64,000 nt of DNA from positions 19,872,697 through 19,936,696 of the forward strand of contig NC_061774.1 in NCBI RefSeq assembly GCF_022458985.1, written 5' to 3'. Position 1 is the first letter of the stretch, and every line of letters begins with the position of its first letter. This DNA comes from Mugil cephalus. Lineage: Eukaryota; Chordata; Actinopteri; Mugiliformes; Mugilidae. This document shows positions 1-13,300 of the stretch, in pieces. Position numbers and translations under genes: made by a program. The notes beneath the pieces are model-generated. The model saw only the letters and a program-made list of their open reading frames with translations. It ran no database searches and had not been told where the DNA came from.

Positions 1-533
1 GGATAATGAAGCTTCATAACTGCGTGAAGCCTGAAGCTATTAGGGTAAGACTTTAAGACAGTGCTGATGGAAGGGCAGTGGTGGAATCAACTGTTCTAAT
101 CCCATGCTTACAACCTGCAACGATGCACATGTCATGAGAATTCACTCATGATAAAAAAAAAGCAGGCTGTTCAATTCATGTTTGAAATACATGCAGCAGC
201 AACAACAACAACAAAAGGAAACACACCACTGCCACTTCCCTGTGACAATATGCTGACAACTGTTTGAAGTGTTTTTGTCATGTGACTGTCCACACACTGC
301 GTAAACAACAAGGCACGGCTTCTGCATCCCCCCCCACAAATAAATAAATAAATAAATAAATAATCGACCTGGTCTACAAACTGCTGAAAGAGACATGCCT
401 GTCCTCCCCATGAAAAGAAATAAATAAAGCACTAGAGGCATTTCCCACACACACATACACACACATTGAAATACACCGAGTACGCACACCCCATTCTCAA
501 ATTCTGACACAGTACCCAGACATGAATTCTTAC

Positions 534-660
534 CTATGCAAAGCTGCAAAACATAGGCGTAGTATGACCACGCCACTATGAGAGCGATGAACAGGACCGG
601 GATCCAGTACAAAACTCTCTGACAGCCCCGCTTGATACTACGCGAGCCCGACGGTGCCAT
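534..660 (-). CDS. zdhhc2: zdhhc2 first coding exon (palmitoyltransferase ZDHHC2), partial
   Basis: This exon encodes the N-terminus of a DHHC-type S-acyltransferase, an integral membrane enzyme that palmitoylates cysteines on cytosolic faces of Golgi, endosomal or plasma membranes. The ATG reads from 660 downwards and gives MAPSGSRSIKRGCQRVLYWI, followed by a hydrophobic first membrane segment (about residues 19-36) and WSYYAYVLQLCI. MAPSG...RRVLYWIPV and WSYYAYxxQLCI are the ZDHHC2 start; ZDHHC20 begins differently (MAPWTLWRCCQRV). The exon ends after one base of a split codon at a consensus GTAAGA donor (533-528). Reading on past that donor gives intron sequence and not protein. The catalytic DHHC-CRD exons would lie to the left of the window. 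Its position beside micu3 in the same orientation matches the mammalian ZDHHC2-MICU3-FGF20 order. Confidence 0.9.
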
Positions 661-1010
661 AGTCTAGGAGCGGATCATTTCCCGTGCGCATTCGTGTGCC
701 GCTCTCCCTCACAACCCCTCCTCTCCACCCCTCTCCTCTCCGCTCTGTGCGCGAGTGAGTGCGTGCGTGCGTGCGTGCGTGTGTGTGTGTGCGTGTGTGT
801 GTGTGTGAGTGAGTGAGTGTGCGTGTCCTCCCGTAGACTGTCACTGCATCGTAGCTCCGGCTCTGATCAGCCTAATCGGCAGCTCAGACGCAACATCCTA
901 CACCAGCCTCCCGCCCGCCTCTGACGCGGCCACTTCTGCTTCTGCTGCTGCTGCTGCTGCTGCGGCTGCACCGCTCTCCCCTCTGATCGTCCTGCTCAGC
1001 CCCTAGAACA
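640..1010 (-). promoter_or_regulatory. GC/CpG-rich zdhhc2 promoter and 5'UTR region
   Basis: Sequence just upstream of the zdhhc2 ATG is clearly richer in G+C and CpG than the neighbouring spacer, as expected for a CpG-island promoter. It contains a TG/GTGC-rich tract at about 760-815 and a (TGC)n run at about 940-965. The short open frames across it on both strands are products of these repeats. No TATA box is evident. Confidence 0.55.
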
Positions 1011-4000
1011 GACTACAACAAAATATCAGACGGCCCATGTGCACACACGCATACGCACACGCTCCGAGGAGTCAGACTCAGCGCCGCCCCTTGCTGCTGC
1101 CTCCCCACAGGTTGCCATGACGTCCGCGGGATGCTGCAAACCTGGCACATTTTTCGGCGTGCGTATTGGACGGGTTCAATGAGTTCACAGAGAGAGAGAG
1201 AGAGAGAGAGAGACGCATAGACTGGATGGACTGGCCGCTGGGTCACTTGTACGTGTCAGTTCTTCAAGTTTGACATATGTCCGCCCCAAGCGTTTTTATT
1301 ATTCTTATTATTAACAATTTTTATTTTTTTTGTTCAGTCCACATTAACATTTTTTAAACACAGCCTCCCTCCTCTCTTACAACCCTTATGTTTCATCATT
1401 ACCTGACAGTTAAGGTGAATGTCTGCAAGATCCAGCTGCTCCCGCTGCTTCACACCCATCTGCACCTGCGAGATATTTTGCAGTTCATGCGGTAAAATAA
1501 TGCGTTCGGCTGCAACTGCACTCTCTATTTTTCTTCTACCCCCCACTCCATATGATTTTACTAAATAATTTGCGAGTTCGTGATCGAGCAGCTCTTGTTT
1601 TCTGTTCCAGATCCCGTGTGAACGTGTGACAGATTTTATTTATTTATTCGGATTTTTTCTCCTGTTGTAGATTGCGTGAGTGGGTGGCTGCAGCAAACTG
1701 ACAATATGCGCCACAATATGCACATCTGAGAAAAGATAGATGGGCATGTTGAAACTAAACTTCTGTGTCTGTGTGGTGTGTGACCACATATATGCTGTGT
1801 AGTCTACACGTTGCATCCAGCACTGGTGCAGTCATGGTCACTTGTCACCAAAAGCATCAGAGAGAAGAGGAGACAGTAGTCTGGAGGACACGGCTCAACA
1901 GGTCAGTCGTTTAGTTTTAAAATGCCAGGGGCTTGAAGAGGACAAGTAAAGACCTTGTGTGTGTCTGTGTTCCCTCTAGAGAGGTTTACGCCTTATCTCG
2001 ATGGAGGCAAATTAAACTCAGCGAGGACATGATGTGAAGTATCTGAATGAGGTTCAGACACAGGAAGGCGTCGTTTAAATGTTCCAGGAGCATCTTCAGG
2101 GCACATGTTGCAGATGGATCTGGTTGATGTGAGGGCTGCTGAAGTCAGAACACTGAGTGTATACAGTATGTTCCTGATGGTTTTAATGTCTTCAAGGTCG
2201 TTTCTGATGAACAGGAACCTCACTTATGTTAATTATTAAGATGATTCTAATATGCACATTACCTTTTATTTTTTTTCTGATTTTATTCTCTATCTTTTTT
2301 CTCCTTTATTACAATTTACTCTGCTTTCTGACTTATATGAGTTGTACTTAAACCCAGGCCATATCATGCATGTATGTCTGCAGGGTGGACTGTAGAAAGC
2401 TTTCTGTATCTGTATCAGTTGGGAAGATGTGGTGTTCACCAGACACTAATGGTACAATTAAACATGTGGTATGGGGAATTCAGTTTATTTCATTAAAAAA
2501 GTCCAGATATCATGGCTTAGCTTCAGAATCATTGTTAATGCTCTTTAAGACTTTGCAAGCTGCTGTGTGAGGCTGCTGTAGTATTACTACATACTGAATA
2601 ATTTTCTTTTTCAGAGGGTGATTGTGTTCATATGAACCTGGTTGTTCCTGGTTTATTATCGCTCTTCACCTGCAGCTTACTCTGCACCGTCTGCAAATAT
2701 TATTTTGCTTGGTGTTGCACTTTCTCATGTGTTGCACCTCAAAGAAATGTTAGTTCAGTGTTGGTTGTGTGTAGTTTTATATAGCACAAGATCCTGGAGG
2801 AACATTGTTTAATTTAACTTATAATGCATCTGCTATATACAGAATGTAATAAAAAAAATAAAAAATAAATAACTTGTGGCCTAAAGTCAATGTAAAACAG
2901 ACCAGGGCTGTCTTATTATGAGTGAAACCGCTTTTACTTTTACAGTTTCCACCGGAAAATCATTTGCAAATGTGCAGATATGAAAGGGGATGTTTTTCTC
3001 CTTCCTCTCAGATAGTGTCAAGCCACAAATTTATTAATATTTTATTGGAGTTTTAATCCAAAGTACTGCTGGTTTATTTGGGCCTGTAATAGAACATCTG
3101 TTGCTTATATGTAAATCGCCACAAGTAAAACTTCTGCTACCGGGGCTCGTATCCTTGAAGGACCCCTGTCATGTTACCTCACTAAATAGAGGATAAGAGT
3201 TTGAGACTGCAAATTATTACCCTGCCGAATTAATCATTTAAAGATAAAAAGTCCCTGATTAGATTCTCGAACACCCACACAGCCCCAGGTTCCTGATGAC
3301 TAATACTGTTAATGATTTGCCTTCAGGTTCATATTAAAACGGCTAATTTATTCTGCTGTGGTCCCTCCATTGGTCCGCTGCAGCTACAAAGAAAAGAAGA
3401 ACCCGTTTAGTGATCGGCTGCAACAAAGCAAGGAACTATGCTGAGGTGTCTGCGTGTTTGAAAGAAAGAGGAAGACAGAGAAGAGAAAACAGCCGAGAGT
3501 CCAAATATGTTACTTTAAATTTATTGCCCCACACCCTTAGAAATGCAAGTGCACCCAGTGTAACAGTTGAGACCTGATTCAAAAGAGGTAGACTGACTAA
3601 TACTAAGAGAAAGCAGCAGCTAGAAATACAAAAGCTTTAGTCTGGTTAATATCAATGCATTTGACCGATAGACGTGTTGATGACGCAGCGCCACCCAAAG
3701 CAAACATCCGTCTTCAATAATTTCTCGGCAACGTACAGCAAGTTTAAGCTAAAGGTCAATTTCAACGTTCCTTCCGTACCAGTGATAATTTAACCTCAAT
3801 TCCCCGAGAGAGAAACAAACATATGGCTTCGGTATTTTGCATATTTATTTACACAGAGGTCATCCCTGCCAGTGGCTTAATAGCACTCCTCTTTACCAGC
3901 CAAGAAATGATTAACGCTGTTAGCTGCCTGTAGTTAAACAGTGGGAAAGCCACAGACAGACTGAGTGTGCTCAGGCCTGCTGGCTCTGGAGGACCCTGGA

Positions 4001-5613
4001 GGATTTCAGCTGCAGAGCTTTGGGAGGAAATTAGAGGAGGAGGAGGAGGAGGTGCTGTCCTAAGTTGATCTGTCGGGGAGGGGGGGCTGCAGAACCGACA
4101 AAAGAACAAAGTAAGCGAGCAATATGCTGCCACCTAACAGAGTCGAGCCGAGGACAGAGGGAGAATCTCGCACAACAAAACACACTGGCAGAAGAGGAAA
4201 AAAAAAGACAGCCTTGGATCTTTAAATAAATAAATAAATAAATAACAATAAATAGAGTAGGCATAAATAAACACAGAAGTGCCGTTTAGAATACTGTAAC
4301 GTTAAGTAGATTTTGTCGTTTCACCGCCGGTCACTTATGTGACCACTTGGCGTCGGCTTTCCATCCGTGAGACCACATCCTGTTTGTGCCATATCCTGTT
4401 TGTTTTGCAACTTCTGAGATAGCACAATAAGATGATGCAGCATGCAATAACCATTCGGTCTGGCACAGATCGCCCAGTCAGTAAGATGTGCACTGGGATC
4501 TGCACGAAAGAAAAAGAAAAAGAAAAAGAAAAAAGCACAGAGAAAAGGGTCAGTACAAACCAGATGTGACAAGTAGTAAACTGCACTGTCATTATGAAGG
4601 CAAAACCGGCATAAATAATCTGTGTCCTCCCCGCTTTCGAGCTTAACCCACATTTCTCATATATCGTGTGGCAGAAATCAGACACCGAAAAACTAGAATG
4701 CTGAGAAACACGAAACCCGCTGCAGCCCAGTGCAGCAGCGCTTCTGCAAGTGTGTGCACAAAAATATCTGGGTCCTCTGCAGTGACCACAGCTGTAGATA
4801 TTAAGTGCACGAATGCCCGTGGGAGTTAGAAACCACCCACAGCTCCCAGGAATATGCAAAGATAGCAGCTATTTTTTTTTCTTTTAAAACTGAAAATACA
4901 GTTTGATTAAAAGCAGAAGGTAGAAACAATGAATCAATTATGGAAAACCCCAAAACAGTATGGGAACTAATGCTGAAGAAGTTAACTTTCTCCCTTAACT
5001 GATCAATGATTGAAATGATAAAAGTGTAAAAATTACAACATGATTACACAATAACTCACCACTAACCCGCAACTCACTTCAGAGTTGCTTAAAGTCCTTA
5101 TGCTAAACTAAGCTAACACACTGCTGGTTATAGGCTCATATTTCTAACATAAATATATGAGTCGTATCCGTCTTCTCACCTATCTCTGCTTGGGTCTTTC
5201 AATAAGAGTGTCCCCTTTCACATATAAAGCCTTTTCCTTTTCCTTTTTTTTTTTTTTTTTTTTTTATTAGAGTAGATTATTAAGCCCTCCCCTGAGAGGT
5301 GCATTTCCTTTGAAACATTTATACAGCTTTAAACTGCACTGCTCACTGCTCATGTATGCAGCCCTAAGCTGGTATCTGGTGGCAGTTGTTCAGGCGTTAA
5401 TATTACAGCGTAACTCAATGCTTCGGGCGAGGAGAGTGTGGGGCCTCAAACACATCTCAGAAGGGCCGACTGCTGCAGTGTGGCTCGCACGCTGTCAGAG
5501 AACCATTTAAAAAAAATAATGTAATAAAAATGTTTTTTTTTCATCTTTTGGAACATAATCTTCCTCGTCCCATTTACAAGAAAGTGCAGACGGTGCGAGA
5601 AAAACACTTTTAC
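1011..5613. other. zdhhc2-micu3 spacer, no gene recognised
   Basis: Non-coding spacer between the zdhhc2 promoter and the 3' end of micu3, mostly AT-rich. It has an (AG)n run at about 1190-1214, (TAAA)-type runs near 4224-4248 and a long T run near 5247-5268. The micu3 3'UTR must occupy the right part; a minus-strand AATAAA can be read at the end of the T run (near 5263-5268). I see no conserved protein-coding exon here. Confidence 0.6.
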
Positions 5614-7303
5614 CTATTTGCCTGAAAGCTCCTTCTTCATGCAGGACTTGAAAGAGACGAACTTTTCGTCCACTCTGACGCCCTGCGAATGTGTGACAGA
5701 GACAGAGGGAGACAGAGAAAAGCAAATTATCATTCCGTGAGAAGGCTAGTTTCACAACGTCCCACTAGATGGCAGTATGACGTCACAAAAGCCTCAAATC
5801 AACATGCGCTTCAGCGACAAACAGTGTCAGGAGGTTAATTTAGTCATGATGATATGAACTAAAAGAAAAAAAATGTCTTAAGTGTAAAAGTGCTATTTTG
5901 AAAATAAACGTCTGAGCTCAGCATCAAGCATCAAGCTTGGCTGTCATCCATCTTTAACATATGTGCCCAATGGATCTGTATTTCACATCAGCCAGTGCTT
6001 CGAGGAGAGGCTGTCTGAGGCTGATGAGGGAGGAGGAGGAGGAGGAGGAGGAGGAGGAGGAGAGTGGGCCGGGTCTGTCACCTTCAGTGTCTTCAGCCAG
6101 ATAAATGGAAAGCAGAACGACTTGTCTCACCCCGTGTCCACGGTGCAGCCGCTCCTTCATGACGCCGATGAACTCCTTGTGGCTGAGTTTACCGTCGTGG
6201 TCCTCGTCGAAGATCTTGAAGACAGTGTTGACCAGGTGGCGCGTCAGTTTGATGCCCGTGGCCACGTAGACCGCTCGGCTGAACTCCTCTGAGAGGGAAG
6301 AGAGGCAGGCGATCACGGGTCGTTCATTTGTCAAACAACATAATTTTTCTACTTTGAATAATATGCAAGAATACAGAAATACACATTTGCACATTTTATC
6401 CAGTGCTAAGCTCTATTGTTTCAGTGAACCTATTGCCACAGAATAACCATCTAGTGCAGGGGTCTTCACACCAAGGACCCCCAAAGTGATGGAAAATTAA
6501 GTAGATATACATACAAATTATATGTGTTCTATATTAAACTCGACCTAGCGCTAATTATAAATATAAATTACTATCATTTTGCTTTCAATATTAAGCTATC
6601 CCTTATCCCTTCACTAAAATATGTTGGTTTCATGTTAATATGTATTTAAAGAAATTTAAATTTGTGTGGAAAACTAAAAAAAAAATATATAAAAAATGTC
6701 TAATGCAGTACCGACCCCCCAAGGGGTCGCGGACCCCCTGTTGAAGACCTGTGATCTAGTGTCTTTGAGCATCAACTAAGAGCCCTGTGTCGTCACCCAG
6801 CGTCCCCGGTCAACTTGACTAAAGCTCTTGTAGCTAAATGGAAGCAGCCAGGTGTCCAGCGTGTTGTGGAAATCCTTGCCAGAGGGGTGGGGGTTTATTT
6901 AGATACGTCCACATACTTTCGGCCATGTTGTTTATCTCCTACTGCAGACATGCGTGAAACAGAAGAGGCTCGCCACATATCAAAACTGCTGCACGCTTTG
7001 AAAGGAAAACTAGTTCTAGAGATGATAAAAAGCTGCTGTTGTTCAGTTAAAGTAGTGAGGTGGGAACCAATATCTACAAACATTAGAAACTCCGCATCAA
7101 GCTTTGACTAGTCAGTTAAGAAGTTCTACCATTAGTTATGGCCTTGTACTAATTTAATGCATGCATTGATTATTATCTCACACTTGTGGATTTGCACAAA
7201 TTGTAATATGCTGCTATATGTATGTTTTGTCAATCTGCCACCGTGCTATTGTGATGTAAAGTTGCGACACGTCGGGCCGAAATAGCTCAGTTGGGAGAGC
7301 GTT

Positions 7304-7337
<34 letters not shown>

Positions 7338-10300
7338 GGGTTTCGGCAGGGAATGTGCTTGTTTTGGGATCAAGGGGTCACAGGGCAGAGGTGCCCAACC
7401 CCCAGTCTTGTTGCACTTATGCAAAAAAAAATGATTTCTGAGCAAATACTTTCACAGAACATTTTTGTACACAACATTTTTGGGGCCAAGGCCCCCAAAC
7501 TGATGGGGAGATTAAGTAGGAGCCCCTTACCTACTATATGTGCTCTATATAAACTCAGCCCAGTGATATTTACAAATATACAGTATTATTTTAATTTTGT
7601 ATACAATATTGAGTTATTCAAATAAGACACAGGTTAAAATATTTATTTTCTTATGTGCAACAGCAGAGTGGCTGCAATGTTTTCTCACTTAATTTATCCC
7701 TTTTCTAAAAAAAGGTGGGATTTGTGTAAAGGTGTATTTAAAGAAATTTAAATTTGTGAGGGAAAATTAAAAATATATATATATAAAAAATGCCTAATCA
7801 ATCAAAGACGATGCGACCCCCTTGTAGCACCTCTGCAGAACCCCTGTTGAAGACCGATGCTCCAAAGGGATAAATCATTATAGAAGATGAGAATTAATTT
7901 GATGAAATAAGCATTTTTATAAACCGAGAAGGTAATTTCACTCTGGTTAGTGCAGCCGCTCATCTCTGCAGACGTTGCATGCTTTGTGTCATTACAAATA
8001 AACAACGCGTTGTGCAGCTTTCACGTGACTTTACCTTGACCAATGGATCGGTTGGCAAAGTTGTACATCTGCATGGCGATGGTAAAATCCTCCAGGTTGT
8101 TAAGGAACTGGAAGAAGGACCTGAACTCCTCAAAGGTGATTCCCTGCAAGGAGACGAACATTAAAACAGTGCTTTTAGTTTTTAGAATTTGATATCACGG
8201 AGTCATATAAAAACAAGAAAGCTGCACGTGTCAACACTCCAGCCAGAGATGGTGCTAAAATTCACCCAATACATAATCTGCTTCCTTTCATCTAGCGGGG
8301 AATCCTTTAGTGTGCCAGAGACCTTGAAGCCATCGGATAGATAACACACACCCAAAGACACAAAGTATACATTGCTGGATTTTCCCTGCGCAGTATGGAC
8401 ACGCTGAGCTGTCAGCAGCGCGGGGGGGGGGATTGTAGCTTTTGGGAAGAGGTCAGGCCGTTTGGAGACTTTTCTAAGGCAGATTAACCTGATACTTGAA
8501 TAAACAAAAACAAAAGTGATGAATCCCCAAACATCTCGGGCTTTGCTGATGACTCAAACACTGAGCCTATTGATGTCCACTCAAGCATCCCGCGGCTACC
8601 AGCTCCCTCTCTCACCGGGGGCCCCGGCCGAACAGACAACACACACAGCCTAACAAATGGAGTAATGACTAATCTGTGACGCTTTGCTGTTTTAACAATG
8701 CGAGAGTCATAAAATATCTCTCAGGGTAATGATAAGACCCACTTCATTATCAATGGAGATCTAGCAACAGGCTACTCGAGTCATCTGAAGAGCTGCTGGC
8801 ACCTTTTCATGTGGGTCAGCGTGCCAAGAGGGAAAAACTAATTAAAGCTAAAAATGAGGCTGCCTCACTCAACGGCTAATTCACAGCGTGACAGCGAAGA
8901 GAAACGGACGAGTAAAATCCTCCCGTGTTCACACGAAACTGCACACACACACACACACACACACAATTTCAAACTCGCGTCCGTGTGTGGCCACGGTGGG
9001 ATGTAAACTCTGTGTTTGCAGGAAAATGAAGCTGCCAGCTTCTTCAGAAGGTCTCGTCAAAAGACTGAGTAGCTCTGGAAACCCCCTCACAGTCTGGGAT
9101 CGCAGCAGTTCACGTCAAGTATTCAGCCACATCCTCAGCTGCTTTCAGAGCAACTAAAGCATTTGAATATTCACTCCCTCATTTTTTTTTTCAAAGGAAC
9201 AGTTCAACGTTCTTCCCTTTCATTCTCACAGATACCAGCCATCTCATGTGTGAGCTTAGTAGGAAACTACAGCTGGTAAAACGTGAGCTCAGTTTAGCTT
9301 ATAGACAGTAAAAAAGAATAAATCATATTTAAAAAAAAACAAAAAAAAAACATGATTGACAAATCTGGGCTAGGCGCAGTGGCTTCCATGGAGACGGACC
9401 CTCTATGACATCAGAGCAAAGAGGGAAAATGTGAATGGGGCTGGGTCGCAAAATCTTTGGTTGATTAGACATTTTTCACAAATTGTTTAATTTTCCCCCC
9501 AAAAGCTATATTTGTTTAAATGCACAGCAACACAAATCCATCATATTTCAGTAAAGGGATAAACGGAGGCAGAGGACTTTACCTATCAGTCAACACTCAT
9601 TCAGTGAGACACTAGACCTGTCAATCTGAGCCTCCTGTACACAGTAGGCCACGCCCCCATCGCTGCTGAGCCAATCACAAGGCTGCATGTCACATTTTGA
9701 CTCTGTCAGGTTCCCTGCAATTGGCTGAGGGCCTATTCAGTCCCCAGGTACAATCCCAGACGCACGCTGCAAAATTAGCAGAAGAGAAGCTAACAGTGCA
9801 GCGGTTCCCATCATCCCAACTACTGAGGCCTAAATGTTTTGGTGATTAAAAGTAAAGATATGTATGTTTATGGCAATTGCTTGAAATATGAACCTATTTT
9901 TTATTTGAATATTTATAAACAGCACTAGGCCGAGTTCAATATAGAAGACATACATTATTTAATCCCTCCATCAGTTTGCGGGTCCTAGCCCTGAAAAACC
10001 TTGCAGTACGTATTACTTCTTAATTAAGATTTAAACTAATTGTAGAGTATACCATAAGGAGAATGTGCAGATTTATTGGAGGTAAGGATTAGAAAAATAC
10101 CAATATTATAACAGTCAGGTCTTACAGACGTTTATAAGCTTTTTTAAAATCCTTAAAAGAAGAGCGTTATTGCACTTGACATAAAAAGTAAGACGGGGCA
10201 CCTTTTCATCTGGCAAGCCGTAGCGCACATTCTCCAAATACCCGCTGACGTCATCCACATTGGTGTAGCGAAGGAGGATCCGAGCGAAGTCCTCCTCGCT

Positions 10301-13300
10301 GATGGTGGGCATGCCCTTGGAGTAGGAGAGAAACTCTATCTCGAGCACCTCTGTCTGCAGGTTGTCCATGAACCTGGAGAGACGAGACGGACGGCAGCTG
10401 CTGACAGGAGACACCACCACAGGAAGCTCGCACGCACAAAGGAACGCTTAACAAAGTCACTAATGAAACCACTAAAGGTTTAGCTGGAAGTTCAGACGGT
10501 GTGAATATGACGAATGGCCGTATCACAGCGTGAGACAATGCTTTTCTAAAGAACGTCATCATTATTCGTCAAACGGACAAAAAGGCTTTCGCAACTCACT
10601 TGTAAAAGTCTTCAAATTTCAACTCAGCTTTGCCTTTTTTCCCAAAGAAATGCACCAACAGCGTCGTCTGTGTTTTTTCATCCACATGCTGTGAGAGGAA
10701 ACAAATGTCGTTATGACTCCGGGATCAGCTGTTGTGTCACCAGCACGACTCTCATGGAAACATTTATTAAACCGTGCCCAGAATTTGAGCTTCTGAAAGT
10801 CTGTCAGGTCACTTCTCGTCTCTGCACGATACAGACGCATGCAATGCAACGGTACCATTAAACACTGCAGATGCTCTTTGAGCACTCACTCTTAATAACG
10901 AGATATGCGCATAAATCAAGAGCCCGTTCCACCGCGCTCGCTGACACAAACCTGCAGGAGCTTCTAGGCACTCAGCTGATAACAGTAGCGTGTTGACATG
11001 TTATTATTTAGTGAAGAAGCGTCTGAACGAGCGCCCGGCTACCTCAGTGAGATCAGAAAACAGAACTTGACTCGTGCCACGTCTGAGAACATCCCACATG
11101 CCTCGGGCCTCCACATGCTGACCGTCTTTTTTAAGAACCTGTGGTAGCAGTCGAAAGCACAGCTGTTATAAGACAAAATACATCTGGTACATGTTGGCAA
11201 AGATTAGGGAGGGGAAGGCGGGTAAACAAACTCCGACGGTGCACGTCGTGACAGGCAGGAAGGACCAGGATGCACAGAGCGGTGGGGGGGGAAAAAAAGT
11301 GTTAAAGAGAATTAGGCAGGCGTAGAAAAAGACAGACAGACAGATGGAGAGGTGAGCTCAGTGGCCACAGAGGCGGAATGGCAGACACAGACAGGAGGAT
11401 TGCGTGGGGCTGACACCGGTGTATCTGAGAGGCCCATCAGCCTTGACATGAGCCTGGTCTGCAGCGATGCATACAGCCTCTTGGCAGGACGACGAGCCAA
11501 CACAGCTAACACATGTCCAAGGCATGCAAGCCCTAAGACCTGAAGACGGATTCATGTCAGGGCAACTATGTAAGTGAGTCCAGTGAATATATCAAGATTT
11601 GATGCTAAGTAAAGGCAGGTTATCAAACTTCAAACATCTGTTGTGAGAAAAAAACAGTTTTTCTGGGACGTTTTAGCTCTTACATCTGTGTCATATTTGC
11701 TGCTGTCTGTCAGACACTCCGTGCCATTTTTGTGAATGAGGTCCTGATCTCAAATCAACTAATCATTACGGTTATTACAGCTTCGCTACTCCCTGCGCTC
11801 TCCCAGCTGCCGTGAACTACAGCTACACGGAGCGTTTTTTTGCTCGTAATTGGTGCCATGTGCAGTAACAAGATCACAGAAAACCTGGCACAAAATAATA
11901 AAGATAAACTATAATTTTAACCTCTGTTTACAAACCGAAACAAGTTGCTGCCTCTGACGTTCGCTGCACCTATCATTTCTTCAGTGCCTCTCAAGTCTCG
12001 ACATCACCTCATTTATAAGCAACATTAACACACCAACCAACCAGAAAGAGCCAGCTGCTGCAGACACGTGCTCTTAAGTAAGGCTCGCTCTGTTTCATAA
12101 TATTTATTTATCTAATTCAGTTTTTTTTTCTTTATATCTCGAGCCCTGCGGGGGGAATCCGAGACAGCTGATAGAACAGCTCTTCCTCAACGCCTCGTCG
12201 TTTTTTTTTGTTTTTCCTTTTTTTTACCAGAGAGGGAGATTTACGACATGATCCCACAGCTAATTATGGAACAACTCTTTAATGCGCCACCCCGCTCCCA
12301 TCTCGTCCCATGAAAAGATCCCGATGCGCTTGTAATTAGAACATGCTGGGGAAAGTCCAACCGCAGCAACGAACACAAGCCTGTTACGCATTATTGAAAA
12401 AATTTGACTTTTGAACTTTTTGCTGGAAAGTTACCTACAGTATCTGCAGGAATCCAAACAAAAAAGACACACCTAAAGGTAGAGAGCCTCCGAACAGCAC
12501 CCTCTTTCACATTTCTGCTTCTCCTCCTCCTCCTCCTTCTCTGACTGGCATCTTCATGGTCAAACCCATCTCAAAAGGTAACCTGAGCTCAAATACCACT
12601 CCTCAAGAAACTGTAAAAATAAAACATGTGGGTCCGGGCGAAGACGCTGTCAGTCTTCAGGTGAGAGCTTTTTGAAGTGGAATCTCTTGCCCAACGCTGA
12701 CAAAAGGTTAATACATAAATCATCTGCTCTGTACCCCCCCCTGCACTACTACCACACACACAGGCACACACACAAAAAGTGATGTGTTTCAATTTCAGTG
12801 AATGTGAATGAGGTTATCTGGTGTTAACGTAGATAAATACGGGTGGTGTCAAGCCCCTGAGACGCATGTATGTTGTTTATGCCAGGTCGGGTTAGGAAGG
12901 CCACATTCCAGAAATACATGCAACAATTAGGACTAATTCATTTTTCCTCAGGATTAAAAAAAAAGAAAGTGCAATACATACACTGTGTGGCTGAGATGTG
13001 TGATCCCCGTAAAGCTGCAGGCTCTGAAAGAAAAAAAAAAGGAGAAGGTGCACGCTTTACTGAGTATTTTATGATACGAACATAGCTGGAAATTAATCAA
13101 CTTTGTGAATGCAATGTTCAAAGAAATCGTTATATTTCCAAGACTGGAATACCCCTTCTAATGATCTTTTTGATAGTTATATACGGGTGTAAGATTAATT
13201 CAAGACTGTCCAGAGATGCTAACGTATGTCCCGGGCAGAATAAGCTCCTCCATGTTGTGTTTGTGCGATAAGACCTCAAAGAGTCGCGCTTATCGCTCTC

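Noticed and set aside
4335-4859. 174-codon minus-strand frame in the zdhhc2-micu3 spacer
   Set aside because: No recognisable domain, includes a low-complexity AAAGA-derived Ser/Phe stretch, and no supporting splice or promoter context.
5963-6292. 109-codon plus-strand frame with poly-Gly
   Set aside because: Antisense to the micu3 C-terminal EF-hand exon and a GGA repeat; the minus strand carries the real coding sequence.
12589-12720. Minus-strand frame containing STSKSSHLKTDS after a possible acceptor, resembling the human MICU3 NSVLKTDAEE segment
   Set aside because: The exon at 11138-11043 (VLKKDGQHVEARGMWD) matches that part of MICU3 far better, and this frame has no usable donor before its stop.
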